Assembly (NCBI GenBank): GCA_017524405.1
Contig: JAFWSJ010000014.1
Span: forward strand, 129,623 to 193,622
From: Candidatus Saccharimonadota bacterium
GTDB lineage: Bacteria > Patescibacteriota > Saccharimonadia > Saccharimonadales > Saccharimonadaceae
DNA: 64,000 nt
Direction: 5' to 3'
Within the stretch, counting starts at the first letter, position 1. Every line of letters begins with the position of its first letter. The translations under genes were made by a program, and so were the position numbers. Positions 42,103-50,020 of this stretch are shown one piece after another. The notes under the pieces were generated by a model. The model saw nothing but the letters and a program-made list of their open reading frames with translations, had not been told where the DNA came from and searched no databases.

Positions 42103-42547
42103 TATCTGGTTCTTCCTCTCCACCGATGTTGCGGTAAGCAGTTCCCAGTACGCCATTAATAAACTTGGATGAATTTTCTGAACCAAAGGCCTTCGCGAGT
42201 TCTACTGCCTCGTTGATAGCAACCTTTGGTGGCACCGTATCCTTGCGGCGCGTTAATTCAAATAGACCGATACGGAGGACGTTGCGGTCGATCGAAGAAA
42301 TACTGGAAATTGGCCATTCTGGTGCGAGTGGCTGAAGCTCCTTATCGAGCTGTTCCATCTCATCAAAAACACCATGTGCCAAGTCGTGTACAAAATCCAC
42401 GTCCCCTAGTGCTTTGGCGTAGGGTTCAATATTTTTTGCGACGATACTATCGATGTCGGCCGAGGTGTCGCCCGCCTTGTTACGGAATTCATACTCATAT
42501 AGACTCTGAAGCGAGATGATTCTGCCGAGATGTCGATTGCTTGCCAC
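42020..42547 (-). CDS. nusB: transcription antitermination protein NusB with acidic tail
   Basis: NusB binds boxA RNA with S10 in rRNA antitermination. Residues 1-140 form the helical core ([61 protein letters not shown]). The last ~30 residues are an acidic Glu/Ala/Pro/Gln tail, beyond the usual 130-145 length. The start is GTG with GGGAGG 8 nt upstream. It overlaps the Nudix gene; its tail is encoded wholly within that overlap. Confidence 0.93.
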   Translation of the reverse strand: MASNRHLGRIISLQSLYEYEFRNKAGDTSADIDSIVAKNIEPYAKALGDVDFVHDLAHGVFDEMEQLDKELQPLAPEWPISSISSIDRNVLRIGLFELTRRKDTVPPKVAINEAVELAKAFGSENSSKFINGVLGTAYRNIGGEEEPDNAKQEKSEAKEPEEAPAEKDEQPSEQA

Positions 42548-42565
42548 GTTAATTTGCCTCCCTAA

Positions 42566-42757
42566 TTATTTGGACTTTTTATCTGTTTTCTTGTCTGCTT
42601 TTTTGCAAGATTTAACCTTGAGATTTGGGGTTTTCTTTGCAGTTTCGAACGCCTTAACTGGCGAATGCTTGTTAACGCTACGAGCGAGCTTGAGACGCAA
42701 ATGACTGCGGCGAAGGCCGGTCTTACGAGGGCTGCTCTGCTTTTTTGGTTCAGGCAT
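42566..42757 (-). CDS. rpmF: 50S ribosomal protein bL32, zinc-free form
   Basis: 63 residues: MPEPKKQSSPRKTGLRRSHLRL matches the bL32 N-terminal block (P-K-x-x-x-S-x-x-R-x-x-x-R-R-S-H). The rest is Lys-rich and has only one Cys, so the C-x2-C...C-x-C zinc ribbon of many bL32 is absent (the C-minus type). Start ATG 42757 has AAGGAG 9 nt upstream; its promoter is at 42799-42827. It heads the rpmF-nusB-Nudix-rnc run. Confidence 0.8.
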   Translation of the reverse strand: MPEPKKQSSPRKTGLRRSHLRLKLARSVNKHSPVKAFETAKKTPNLKVKSCKKADKKTDKKSK

Positions 42758-42798
42758 GTAAAAATGCTCCTTCTTTAATAATAGATACTTTGGTATAT

Positions 42799-42827
42799 AT
42801 CTTACTATATTTTTCAAGCTTTTACAA
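42799..42827 (-). promoter_or_regulatory. promoter of rpmF-nusB-Nudix-rnc
   Basis: TTGTAA, 17-nt spacer, TAAGAT on the minus strand, like the rpoB promoter. Confidence 0.7.
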
Positions 42828-42853
42828 GACGATTAGCGCCGTAGTGCTTGTGT

Positions 42854-42859
42854 TATAAT
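42854..42859 (+). promoter_or_regulatory. extended -10 of the sortase gene (leaderless type)
   Basis: TGT-TATAAT 7 nt before ATG 42867, no Shine-Dalgarno. Confidence 0.6.
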
Positions 42860-42866
42860 TGATAAT

Positions 42867-43700
42867 ATGAAAATTCGGAAGGCGAGGTCACGTGTACGCA
42901 CGACGATAAGTTGCGTTATAGCGCTGATTTGCGCTATTGGCGTGGTATATTCTGGCGTCCGAATTATTTCTTGGAAAATCGACTCAGACAAGACTATTGC
43001 TCAGACCGAAGAGATTAATCAGGCAGCAAGTGTCGACGAGGTCGAAGACGAAGAAGATGTCGAAATTATCGCCGAAGACGAGCCGAAAGAGCCTGATACG
43101 CCATATTGGAATTACATCAAGATGAAGCTTATCGACGTTGATTTCACCGAGCTTCGCAAGATCAATAGCGATGTTGGTGGTTGGGTGCAAGTTAAAGGAA
43201 CGAACATTAATTATCCATTCGCAAAAGCATCAAATAACGAATTCTATCTCACGCATACTTTCAATAAGTCCTACAACACGGCGGGCTGGGTATTCTCCGA
43301 CTACCGCAACCACGTAGATGGCACCGATAAAAACCTAATTCTCTACGCGCATGGCCGCATGGATGGCACTTTGTTTGGTACACTCCGCAATATTCTTACC
43401 AGCGGTTGGCTAAATGACCAAAATAACTTCGTAGTGCGCACCTCGAATGACCACGAAAATGCTTTGTGGCAAATTTTCTCGGCCTATAAGATTCCGGTTA
43501 CTAATGATTATATTCAGACGCTCTTTTCTTCGGAGAGCGAATTTGAAAAGTTTGCAAACATGCTAAAGGATCGTAGCGCGCACAACTTTAACACGACTGT
43601 GAGCGGCTCAGACCAAATCTTGACCCTATCGACTTGCTACAGCAAAACCGAGCGCGTCGTACTCCACGCGAAACTAATCAAGCGAATGATGAAGGAATAA
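42867..43700 (+). CDS. class B sortase
   Basis: Membrane-anchored cysteine transpeptidase joining surface proteins or pilins to the wall. 277 residues: N-terminal signal anchor (about 13-33), acidic linker, then the SrtB domain: WVQVKGTNINYPFAKASNNEFY, catalytic His in LILYAHGRMDGTLFG (about 159-173), catalytic Cys in LTLSTCYSKTERVVLHAKL with Arg (about 253-266). No sortase-sorting-signal protein (LPxTG or NPQTN plus TM) is seen in the window; the InlB-repeat protein lacks one. It lies alone, convergent with leuS. Confidence 0.92.
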   Translation: MKIRKARSRVRTTISCVIALICAIGVVYSGVRIISWKIDSDKTIAQTEEINQAASVDEVEDEEDVEIIAEDEPKEPDTPYWNYIKMKLIDVDFTELRKINSDVGGWVQVKGTNINYPFAKASNNEFYLTHTFNKSYNTAGWVFSDYRNHVDGTDKNLILYAHGRMDGTLFGTLRNILTSGWLNDQNNFVVRTSNDHENALWQIFSAYKIPVTNDYIQTLFSSESEFEKFANMLKDRSAHNFNTTVSGSDQILTLSTCYSKTERVVLHAKLIKRMMKE

Positions 43701-43729
43701 AAAACCGCCTCCCCCGAGGCGATTTTTTG
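43699..43729 (+). terminator. bidirectional terminator between sortase and leuS
   Basis: CGCCTC/GAGGCG hairpin flanked by A-run and T-run; serves both convergent genes. Confidence 0.88.
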
Positions 43730-46114
43730 TTATTTCACTACGATATTGACGAGTTTGCCCTGCGGCACGACGATCGTCTTGATGACTTCCTTGTCGGCAA
43801 TCATCGATGCGATCTTCGCATCTTTCTTCGCATATTCCTCGAGCTTCGCCTTGTCGGCGGCGTCTTCGGCCGGAATCTGAATGCGGGCGCGGAGCTTGCC
43901 ATTGACCTGAACAATCATCTCGACACTATCTTCGACGAGGAGCGCATTGTCCCACTTCGGCCAAACATCATCAGCGCCAAGCTTTTCAAGCATTTCGCAA
44001 GCAAGGTGAGGCGCGAATGGCTTGATGAGTTTTGCGAGCGCAATCACATCGTCCTTCGCGGCGCCAGACTTGTAGAGTTCGTTCACAAATTCCATCATCG
44101 CTGCGACGGCAGTATTGAAGTAGTTGCGGCAAATATCTTCCGTAACTTTCTTGATGGTCTTATGGCGAAGCGCGACAGTCTTCGATTCGTCGAGCATTTC
44201 TTTGTCGAATGCGAGAGTCCAACAGCGATTGAGGAAGCGATAAACGCCACCGATCGCCTCGGTACTCCAAGCAGCATCCTGGTCGTATGGGCCAATGAAG
44301 AGTTCGTAAGTACGGAGCGTATCAGCGCCGTAACCGGAGTTGATGACGTCGAGCGGATCAATCACGTTGCCCTTACTCTTACTCATCTTCTTACCATCCG
44401 GCGCGTTGATGTAACCATTATAAAGAAGCTTCTTAACTGGTTCGCGGAAGTCGAGGTAGCCCTCGTCGGCGAAGAACTTGCACCAGAAGCGGACGTAGAG
44501 CAAGTGCGCAACAGCGTGGTCGCCACCGCAATAGACGTCAGTTGGCGCCCAATAATTAACTTTTTCTTTACTCCAAGCTTCTTTGGCATTGTGCGGATCA
44601 GTATAGCGCCAGAGGTACCAGCTCGAGCAGGCGTAGCCATCGAGCGTATCGGTCTCGCGGGTCATCTCCTCGCCGTCAATCGTGACCTTGAGGAATTCGT
44701 CGCACTTTGCGAGTGCGCTGCGACCAGAAGAATCTGGTTTGTAATCATCAATCTTTGGAAGCATGACCGGAAGTTGATCTTCTGGGATAGCATGTGGCTT
44801 GCCATTATTGTCGTAAGCAATCGGGATTGGGCAGCCCCAGTAGCGCTGGCGAGAAATCAGCCAGTCGCGCATGCGGTAGGTGACCTTCTTTTCGCCAATG
44901 CCCTGCTTTTCGAGCCAGTCGATAATGCCATCGCGAGCCTCAGCGGTTTCGATGCCATTGAAGGCGCCGGAATTCACGATCGTACCTTCACCGTGATAGC
45001 ACTTCGAATCATCTTCGATATCTTCCGGTTTCTCGATAACCTTCACGATTGGGAGGTCAAACTTCTCGGCGAAGTCATAGTCGCGCTCATCGTGAGCAGG
45101 AACAGCCATGATGGCGCCGGTGCCGTAACCATTTAATACATAGTCGGCAACCCAAATTGGGATTTCTTTGCCAGTAGCTGGGTTAATCGCATAGCTGCCG
45201 GTGAAGACGCCGGTCTTTTCCTTGTTTTCCTGGCGTTCGATTTCGGATTTCTTAATTGCATCCTTGCAGTACTGAGTCATTTTCTTGCGAGCATCTTCGC
45301 TCGTAATCTTCGTAATAAGTGGATGCTCTGGAGCAAGCACGAGGAAGGTTGCGCCAAAGAGCGTGTCTGGGCGGGTTGTGAAGACGCGGACGGTCTCCTT
45401 GTGATCCTTGATTTCGAAATCAATCTCAGCACCTTCACTACGGCCGATCCAGTTTTTCTGCATTGTCTTAATCTTGTCTGGCCAGTCGAGCGAGTCGATT
45501 TCTTCGAGCAATTCATCGGCATAGGCAGTAATCTTGAAGAACCACTGCTTCATCTTTTTCTTTTCGACTTCGTGGCCACAGCGCCAGCAGCAGCCATTCT
45601 CGACCTGCTCATTTGCAAGCACAGTCTGATCTACCGGGCACCACCACTGATAGCTCTCAGCCTGATAAGCGAGCCCCTTCTTGAAGAGCTGAAGGAAGCA
45701 CCATTGAGTCCATTTATAATATGCAGGATCCGAAGTATTGATTTCACGGTCCCAGTCAATCGCATAGCCGAGGCGCTTGGCCTGTTTGCGGAAGTTGTCG
45801 ATGTTGGTCTTAGTGACTTCCTGCGGAGCGATGCCAGTCTTGATGGCATAGTTCTCGGCTGGAAGACCGAAAGTATCGTAGCCAAATGGGCGAAGAACAT
45901 TCATCTCCTGCTGCGCATAGAAGCGAGCGAGACAGTCAACGATGCTGAAATTGCGGACATGGCCAACATGGAGGCCAGCACCGGATGGGTACGGGAACAT
46001 TTCGGCGAGGAACATCTTCGGCCGATTATCGTTGTCTTTGGCGGCAAAAGGCTTCTCTTCTTCCCAGCGCTTCTGCCATTTTTCTTCGATTTTTAATGGA
46101 TCATAATGGCTCAT
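43730..46114 (-). CDS. leuS: leucyl-tRNA synthetase
   Basis: Class I aminoacyl-tRNA synthetase, 794 residues. HIGH motif PYPSGAGLHVGH (about 37-48), zinc-like Cys pairs (CWRCGHE), CP1 editing domain with TTRPDTLFGATF (about 245-256) and AVPAHDERDYDFA, then KMSKSKG (about 577-583) and the C-terminal anticodon/tail domain. A TATAAT lies 8 nt before the ATG (leaderless type); copy C of the repeat overlaps the -35 region. Confidence 0.98.
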   Translation of the reverse strand: MSHYDPLKIEEKWQKRWEEEKPFAAKDNDNRPKMFLAEMFPYPSGAGLHVGHVRNFSIVDCLARFYAQQEMNVLRPFGYDTFGLPAENYAIKTGIAPQEVTKTNIDNFRKQAKRLGYAIDWDREINTSDPAYYKWTQWCFLQLFKKGLAYQAESYQWWCPVDQTVLANEQVENGCCWRCGHEVEKKKMKQWFFKITAYADELLEEIDSLDWPDKIKTMQKNWIGRSEGAEIDFEIKDHKETVRVFTTRPDTLFGATFLVLAPEHPLITKITSEDARKKMTQYCKDAIKKSEIERQENKEKTGVFTGSYAINPATGKEIPIWVADYVLNGYGTGAIMAVPAHDERDYDFAEKFDLPIVKVIEKPEDIEDDSKCYHGEGTIVNSGAFNGIETAEARDGIIDWLEKQGIGEKKVTYRMRDWLISRQRYWGCPIPIAYDNNGKPHAIPEDQLPVMLPKIDDYKPDSSGRSALAKCDEFLKVTIDGEEMTRETDTLDGYACSSWYLWRYTDPHNAKEAWSKEKVNYWAPTDVYCGGDHAVAHLLYVRFWCKFFADEGYLDFREPVKKLLYNGYINAPDGKKMSKSKGNVIDPLDVINSGYGADTLRTYELFIGPYDQDAAWSTEAIGGVYRFLNRCWTLAFDKEMLDESKTVALRHKTIKKVTEDICRNYFNTAVAAMMEFVNELYKSGAAKDDVIALAKLIKPFAPHLACEMLEKLGADDVWPKWDNALLVEDSVEMIVQVNGKLRARIQIPAEDAADKAKLEEYAKKDAKIASMIADKEVIKTIVVPQGKLVNIVVK

Positions 46115-46122
46115 AACTATAT

Positions 46123-46128
46123 ATTATA
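46123..46128 (-). promoter_or_regulatory. -10 element of leuS (leaderless type)
   Basis: TATAAT 8 nt before the leuS ATG. Confidence 0.6.
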
Positions 46129-46138
46129 CCATCGAATC

Positions 46139-46260
46139 GGTGCTAATGCGACATATTCATAGAGAGGACCGTCGTCGACTGGCCTGTCGTTACAGGCAGT
46201 CGCGACTCATGCTCGCCCGTGGGCTGCGCAAGCCTCTCCACGAACATGCCGCATTAGCCC
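46139..46260 (+). repeat. branched inverted-repeat element, copy C
   Basis: Outer arms 46139-46169 and 46232-46260 pair with several mismatches/wobbles. The inner hairpin (46176-46202) CGACTggCCTGT-CGTT-ACAGGcAGTCG has the same loop, GG bulge and layout as copy A, with compensating stem changes. The following GCTCGCCCGTGGGCTGCGCAAG is shared with copy A almost base for base. It sits in the divergent space between leuS and the PBP gene. Confidence 0.8.
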
Positions 46261-46320
46261 GATGAGATAAATAATATATAAGCATGAGCGTTTTGATTAC
46301 CAAAATCGTGATGGGTGTTG

Positions 46321-46326
46321 TATAAT
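46321..46326 (+). promoter_or_regulatory. -10 element of the PBP1A gene (leaderless type)
   Basis: TATAAT 6 nt before ATG 46333. Confidence 0.55.
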
Positions 46327-46332
46327 AAGGTA

Positions 46333-49101
46333 ATGGCAAAGAAAACTGCGAGTATTAAAAAAGCCATAGCGAAGAAAAAGACTGAGAAGAAGGCCGACAA
46401 AGAGGCCCAGAATAAGAAACCTCAGGAAAATGTTCGTAGCCGTGGTTTGAAACTATATTCTAATTTAGCTTACAAGCGCCGCGTAAAAGCGGATCAGCGT
46501 GCACGCAAAAAGGCCGAGGAGCTCGCCGAGCTTCCGAAGAATCCATTTTTGCGCTTCTTCGCTCGTCTCCGCCCAGACCGCTTCTTTAAATGGTGGTTCT
46601 CCCGCGACAACCAGATTCGCTTGCTGAAGATTTTTGTTGCGTTTGTTTTGATTGTTATTATCGCTATCGGCGGTCTCTTCCTCTACTACAAGAAAGATTT
46701 GGCTGAAATTGACCCAGAAGAGCTCGCAAATCGCGTCCAAAACACCGTCAACACCTATCTCGACCGTAATGGCGAAGTGCTTTGGGAAGATAAAGGTAGT
46801 GGCGACTATCGCCTCGTGGTTGATGGTAGCGAAATTTCAACCTACATGCGCCAAGCAACCGTCGCAATCGAGGATAAGAACTTCTATAGCCACATGGGCG
46901 TCGACTTCGGCGCTTTGATTCGCGCGGCTTTCGTGACTTTGACCGGTGGCGCAGTCCAGGGCGGTTCTACTTTGACCCAGCAGCTCATTAAGCAGGTTTA
47001 CTTCGCTGATGAGGCTGGCGACCGCGGCCTCGGTGGTATCCCGCGTAAGATCAAGGAAGCAATTCTCGCAATCGAAGTCGAGAAGATGTACGACAAGGAG
47101 CAGATTATTACGCTCTACCTCAACGAGTCGCCATATGGCGGTCGTCGTAACGGTATCGAATCGGCTGCACGTACTTACTTTGGTAAGAGCGCGAAGGATC
47201 TCGATCTCGCCGAGTCGGCTTTGCTCGCCGCTGTTCCAAACAACCCAGCCGTACTCAACCCATACAATGAGGCTGGCCACAAGCGCTTGATCAATCGCCA
47301 GCACAAAGTGCTCAAGAATATGGTCGAGATGGGTTACATCTCCCAGGAAGAGGCTGACGCCGCAAAAGAAATCGATATTATTGCGAAGATTCTTCCAGAA
47401 GCCGACCAGTATGCCGACATGAAGGCGCCTTGGTTTGTGCTTGAAGTTAAGTCTCAGCTCGAAACGAAGTATGGCATCAAGACCATGCGCGAAGGTGGCT
47501 TCACTATCAAGACAACGCTCGATTATCGCGCGCAGCAAATTGGCGAAAACGCGATTCGCGAAGGTTCTACCGTCTTCTACCGCAACCACTCCGACAACGC
47601 AACGCTCGTCTCCGTTGACGTCGAGACAAGCCAGGTCATTGCAATGGTTGGTAGCTCCGACTGGAACGCCCCAGGATATGGCCAAGTTAATGCCGCCACC
47701 TCGCTTCTCGAGCCTGCGTCTTCGATCAAGCCAGTACTCGATTACACGCCGCTCTTTATGCAGCGCGAAGGCATGAATTTTGGTCCAGGTACCGTCCTAA
47801 AGGACGAAAACATTGACGCGATTTATTGTAAGGGTTCTCCTGGCAAATGCCGCATCCGCAACGCGTCCGGTAAATTCTATGGCCCGATTACGATTCGCCA
47901 GGCCCTTGCCGGCTCCCTGAACATTCTTGCAGTTAAGGCGCTATATATTAATGGTATCGAGAACAGCCTTGATATCGCACACAAACTTGGCGACGTATCC
48001 TACTGCGCCAACGGCGAAACCGCCGGTCTCTCCATGGCAATCGGTGGCGGTTGCGGTGTTCGCCCTGTCGAACACGCAAATGCCTACGCCTCGATCGCAC
48101 GCGGTGGCGTCTACAAGGATCTCGTCTATGTCCTCGAAGTTAAGAATGCCTCTGGCGATGTGATCGAATCCTGGTCCGACAATGAAGGCACGCGCGTCGT
48201 CGACGAGCAGGTTGCCTACATGACAACCAGTATTCTTTCTGATATCCCAACCCGCGCCCAGTACTTTGGTAGCTTCGCAAGAGCTGCCGGCTTCTATAGT
48301 AACAAGACCTGGTTCGCAGCAAAGACTGGTACGACTGAAAACGGTGCCGGCTCCGCTAAGGACTCCTGGATTATGACTTACTCGCCGGTTCTCGCAACTG
48401 CAATTTGGAACGGCAACCACGATGGTCGCGTCCTTACGAGTGATACGCACGATATTTGTTTCAAGATTAGCGCAAACTATATCGATCGCGTCCACGAAGA
48501 AGTTTACGGCGCTGACGGCAAGTGGAAGTCTGGCGATAAGATCAACGAGCCGGCCGGCATGCAGCATATGACCGTCAACGGCAAAGCTGATATTTGGCCA
48601 AGCTGGTACAACAAGTCGAAGTCTTCCGGTATCTCGACCGAAAAGATGACCTTCGATAGCGTCTCAAAGAAGCTCGCAACTGATTGTACACCAGCAAGCA
48701 CTCGTGTCGAAGTCGAAGTTTCGAAGATTATCGACCCGATGACTCAGAAGGAGTCTATCACTGCCGAGGGCTACGACGCCGAAGCGGAAGATGATGTCCA
48801 CACCTGTAGCGACGCGAAACCGAGCGTAGGCACAATTAGTGTAAGTGGCAACGAGATTGCGGTACCGATCAATCACATTACTGGCCGCACGACTCGCTAT
48901 GTCATTACTGTCAACGGTAAGGCCGCACGCGAAGGCGACATCGTATCATCCGGCACGGTCCACTACACCGCAACCGAAGAGCCAACAAGTATTTCCGTGA
49001 CGCTGAAGGATTCACTTGGTTACACCGCAAGTGGCAGCTGGACGAAGCCAAAGACGGCGCCAAAAGAAAATACTGAAACTGATACCGACAAAAAAGAATA
49101 A
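46333..49101 (+). CDS. class A penicillin-binding protein (PBP1A-like transglycosylase/transpeptidase)
   Basis: Polymerises and cross-links peptidoglycan outside the membrane. 922 residues: Lys-rich cytoplasmic N-terminus (~95), one membrane helix (about 101-122), GT51 domain with EDKNFYSHMGVDF (about 182-194) and GGSTLTQQL, then the transpeptidase with EPASSIKPVLDYT (S-x2-K), GSLN and AAKTGTTENG (KTG). A C-terminal ~110 residue extracytoplasmic extension is beta-rich (ISVSGNEIAVPINHI...) and ends in charged repeats. Start ATG 46333: the longer frame (46315) lies in the promoter. FASTA-typical length is somewhat above average owing to the tail. Confidence 0.95.
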   Translation: MAKKTASIKKAIAKKKTEKKADKEAQNKKPQENVRSRGLKLYSNLAYKRRVKADQRARKKAEELAELPKNPFLRFFARLRPDRFFKWWFSRDNQIRLLKIFVAFVLIVIIAIGGLFLYYKKDLAEIDPEELANRVQNTVNTYLDRNGEVLWEDKGSGDYRLVVDGSEISTYMRQATVAIEDKNFYSHMGVDFGALIRAAFVTLTGGAVQGGSTLTQQLIKQVYFADEAGDRGLGGIPRKIKEAILAIEVEKMYDKEQIITLYLNESPYGGRRNGIESAARTYFGKSAKDLDLAESALLAAVPNNPAVLNPYNEAGHKRLINRQHKVLKNMVEMGYISQEEADAAKEIDIIAKILPEADQYADMKAPWFVLEVKSQLETKYGIKTMREGGFTIKTTLDYRAQQIGENAIREGSTVFYRNHSDNATLVSVDVETSQVIAMVGSSDWNAPGYGQVNAATSLLEPASSIKPVLDYTPLFMQREGMNFGPGTVLKDENIDAIYCKGSPGKCRIRNASGKFYGPITIRQALAGSLNILAVKALYINGIENSLDIAHKLGDVSYCANGETAGLSMAIGGGCGVRPVEHANAYASIARGGVYKDLVYVLEVKNASGDVIESWSDNEGTRVVDEQVAYMTTSILSDIPTRAQYFGSFARAAGFYSNKTWFAAKTGTTENGAGSAKDSWIMTYSPVLATAIWNGNHDGRVLTSDTHDICFKISANYIDRVHEEVYGADGKWKSGDKINEPAGMQHMTVNGKADIWPSWYNKSKSSGISTEKMTFDSVSKKLATDCTPASTRVEVEVSKIIDPMTQKESITAEGYDAEAEDDVHTCSDAKPSVGTISVSGNEIAVPINHITGRTTRYVITVNGKAAREGDIVSSGTVHYTATEEPTSISVTLKDSLGYTASGSWTKPKTAPKENTETDTDKKE

Positions 49102-49108
49102 ATAAAAG

Positions 49109-49132
49109 TAGCCCCTCGCGGGGCTATTTTTT
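49109..49132 (+). terminator. terminator after the PBP gene
   Basis: TAGCCCC-tcgc-GGGGCTA followed by TTTTTT, 7 nt after the stop. Confidence 0.88.
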
Positions 49133-49907
49133 ATTTGTGCTGATTATTGCGGCGCGGGGCCTGACGGCTTCGGCCGTGGTTCTCTGCATGCTTAGCGCGT
49201 GGCTTTGGTGTTTCGACGAGCTTCGCAAACATCATCTTACCAGCAGCGGTCTGGAGGTAGCGGACAAATTCGATTTCGACCTTTTGCTTGTTGCCGGCGA
49301 ACTTCTCGGCGTTATCAACGACGACCATCGTGCCATCCGGCAGATATGCGACGCCCTGGTGCGGGTTTGCGCCAGTCGAGACGATTTGAACACTAAGCTT
49401 ATCGCCCGGGAGATACTCGCTGCGAAGACCCTGCGCAAGATCGTTAATATTGATTGCATCAATCTTCTCGGTCGCCGCAACCTTTGCGAGGTTATAATCA
49501 TTGGTCAGAATAATGCCGTGATGCTCTTTGGCGAGTTCAAGTAGACGCTCGTCGACTTTCACGCGCTCGCCGCCATCTTGATAAATCTCAACCGTGGCGA
49601 GCTCGACGCGCTCGAGTTCGTTTGCGACGTCGAGGCCGAAGCGAGCACGCGCGCGCTTTTCGCTATCGGAGCCATCAGCCAAGAGCTGCATCTCGCGGAT
49701 AACAGAACGCGGGATGAGCAATTCATCGCCAAGGAAGCCGGCTTTTACGACCGACAAAATACGGCCATCCATTAAAGTTGACGTATCGATAAAGACTTTG
49801 CGACGAGTGTTTTTCGTCGGCACATGTTTGCGACTAAATTCGCGAATTGTTAATGCCGTGGTCTCAGCCAAAATGAGGGAGCCCACAATATATATAAATA
49901 ATTCCAT
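49131..49907 (-). CDS. YacL-like PIN-TRAM protein
   Basis: 258 residues: a hydrophobic N-terminal helix (about 1-18), PIN nuclease domain with FIDTSTLMDGRIL (about 38-50, first Asp) and GIILTNDYNLAKVA (about 131-144, later Asp), then a TRAM domain (about 180-230; YLPGDKLSVQIVSTGANPHQGVAYLPDGT) and a basic tail. This matches B. subtilis YacL-type proteins, but has one N-terminal span instead of four. The role is probably RNA cleavage or binding at the membrane; not proven. Start ATG 49907 has TATATT 6 nt upstream. Confidence 0.85.
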   Translation of the reverse strand: MELFIYIVGSLILAETTALTIREFSRKHVPTKNTRRKVFIDTSTLMDGRILSVVKAGFLGDELLIPRSVIREMQLLADGSDSEKRARARFGLDVANELERVELATVEIYQDGGERVKVDERLLELAKEHHGIILTNDYNLAKVAATEKIDAININDLAQGLRSEYLPGDKLSVQIVSTGANPHQGVAYLPDGTMVVVDNAEKFAGNKQKVEIEFVRYLQTAAGKMMFAKLVETPKPRAKHAENHGRSRQAPRRNNQHK

Positions 49908-49913
49908 TGCCTC

Positions 49914-49919
49914 AATATA
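49914..49919 (-). promoter_or_regulatory. -10 element of the PIN-TRAM gene (leaderless type)
   Basis: TATATT 6 nt before ATG 49907. Confidence 0.45.
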
Positions 49920-49931
49920 CAATAAAACCAC

Positions 49932-49966
49932 AAAAATAGCCACCCTATCTAGTGAGTGGCCATCTT
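49932..49966 (-). terminator. terminator of ldh and of a short RNA
   Basis: GGCCACTC / GGGTGGCT stem followed by ATTTTTG on the minus strand. Its stem resembles the tig terminator. Confidence 0.85.
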
Positions 49967-49981
49967 TGAAGTAATGTATAT
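49932..49981 (-). ncRNA. possible 50-nt RNA between a promoter and the ldh terminator
   Basis: The promoter at 49988-50016 predicts a start near 49981, 15-20 nt before the terminator hairpin, with no reading frame in between. Could be a short sRNA, or noise from a promoter that normally does little. Confidence 0.4.
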
Positions 49982-49987
49982 GATACT

Positions 49988-50016
49988 AATATAGCACACT
50001 TTTTGCGTTTTGTCAA
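49988..50016 (-). promoter_or_regulatory. strong promoter downstream of ldh
   Basis: TTGACA, 17-nt spacer ending GTGTGC, TATATT: near consensus with extended -10; lies just after the ldh stop. Confidence 0.75.
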
Positions 50017-50020
50017 CACT

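Noticed and set aside
46284-46325. Annotating the 13-codon frame before the PBP gene as a gene
   Set aside because: Too short and supported by one weak -10-like element; kept only as a low-interest observation.
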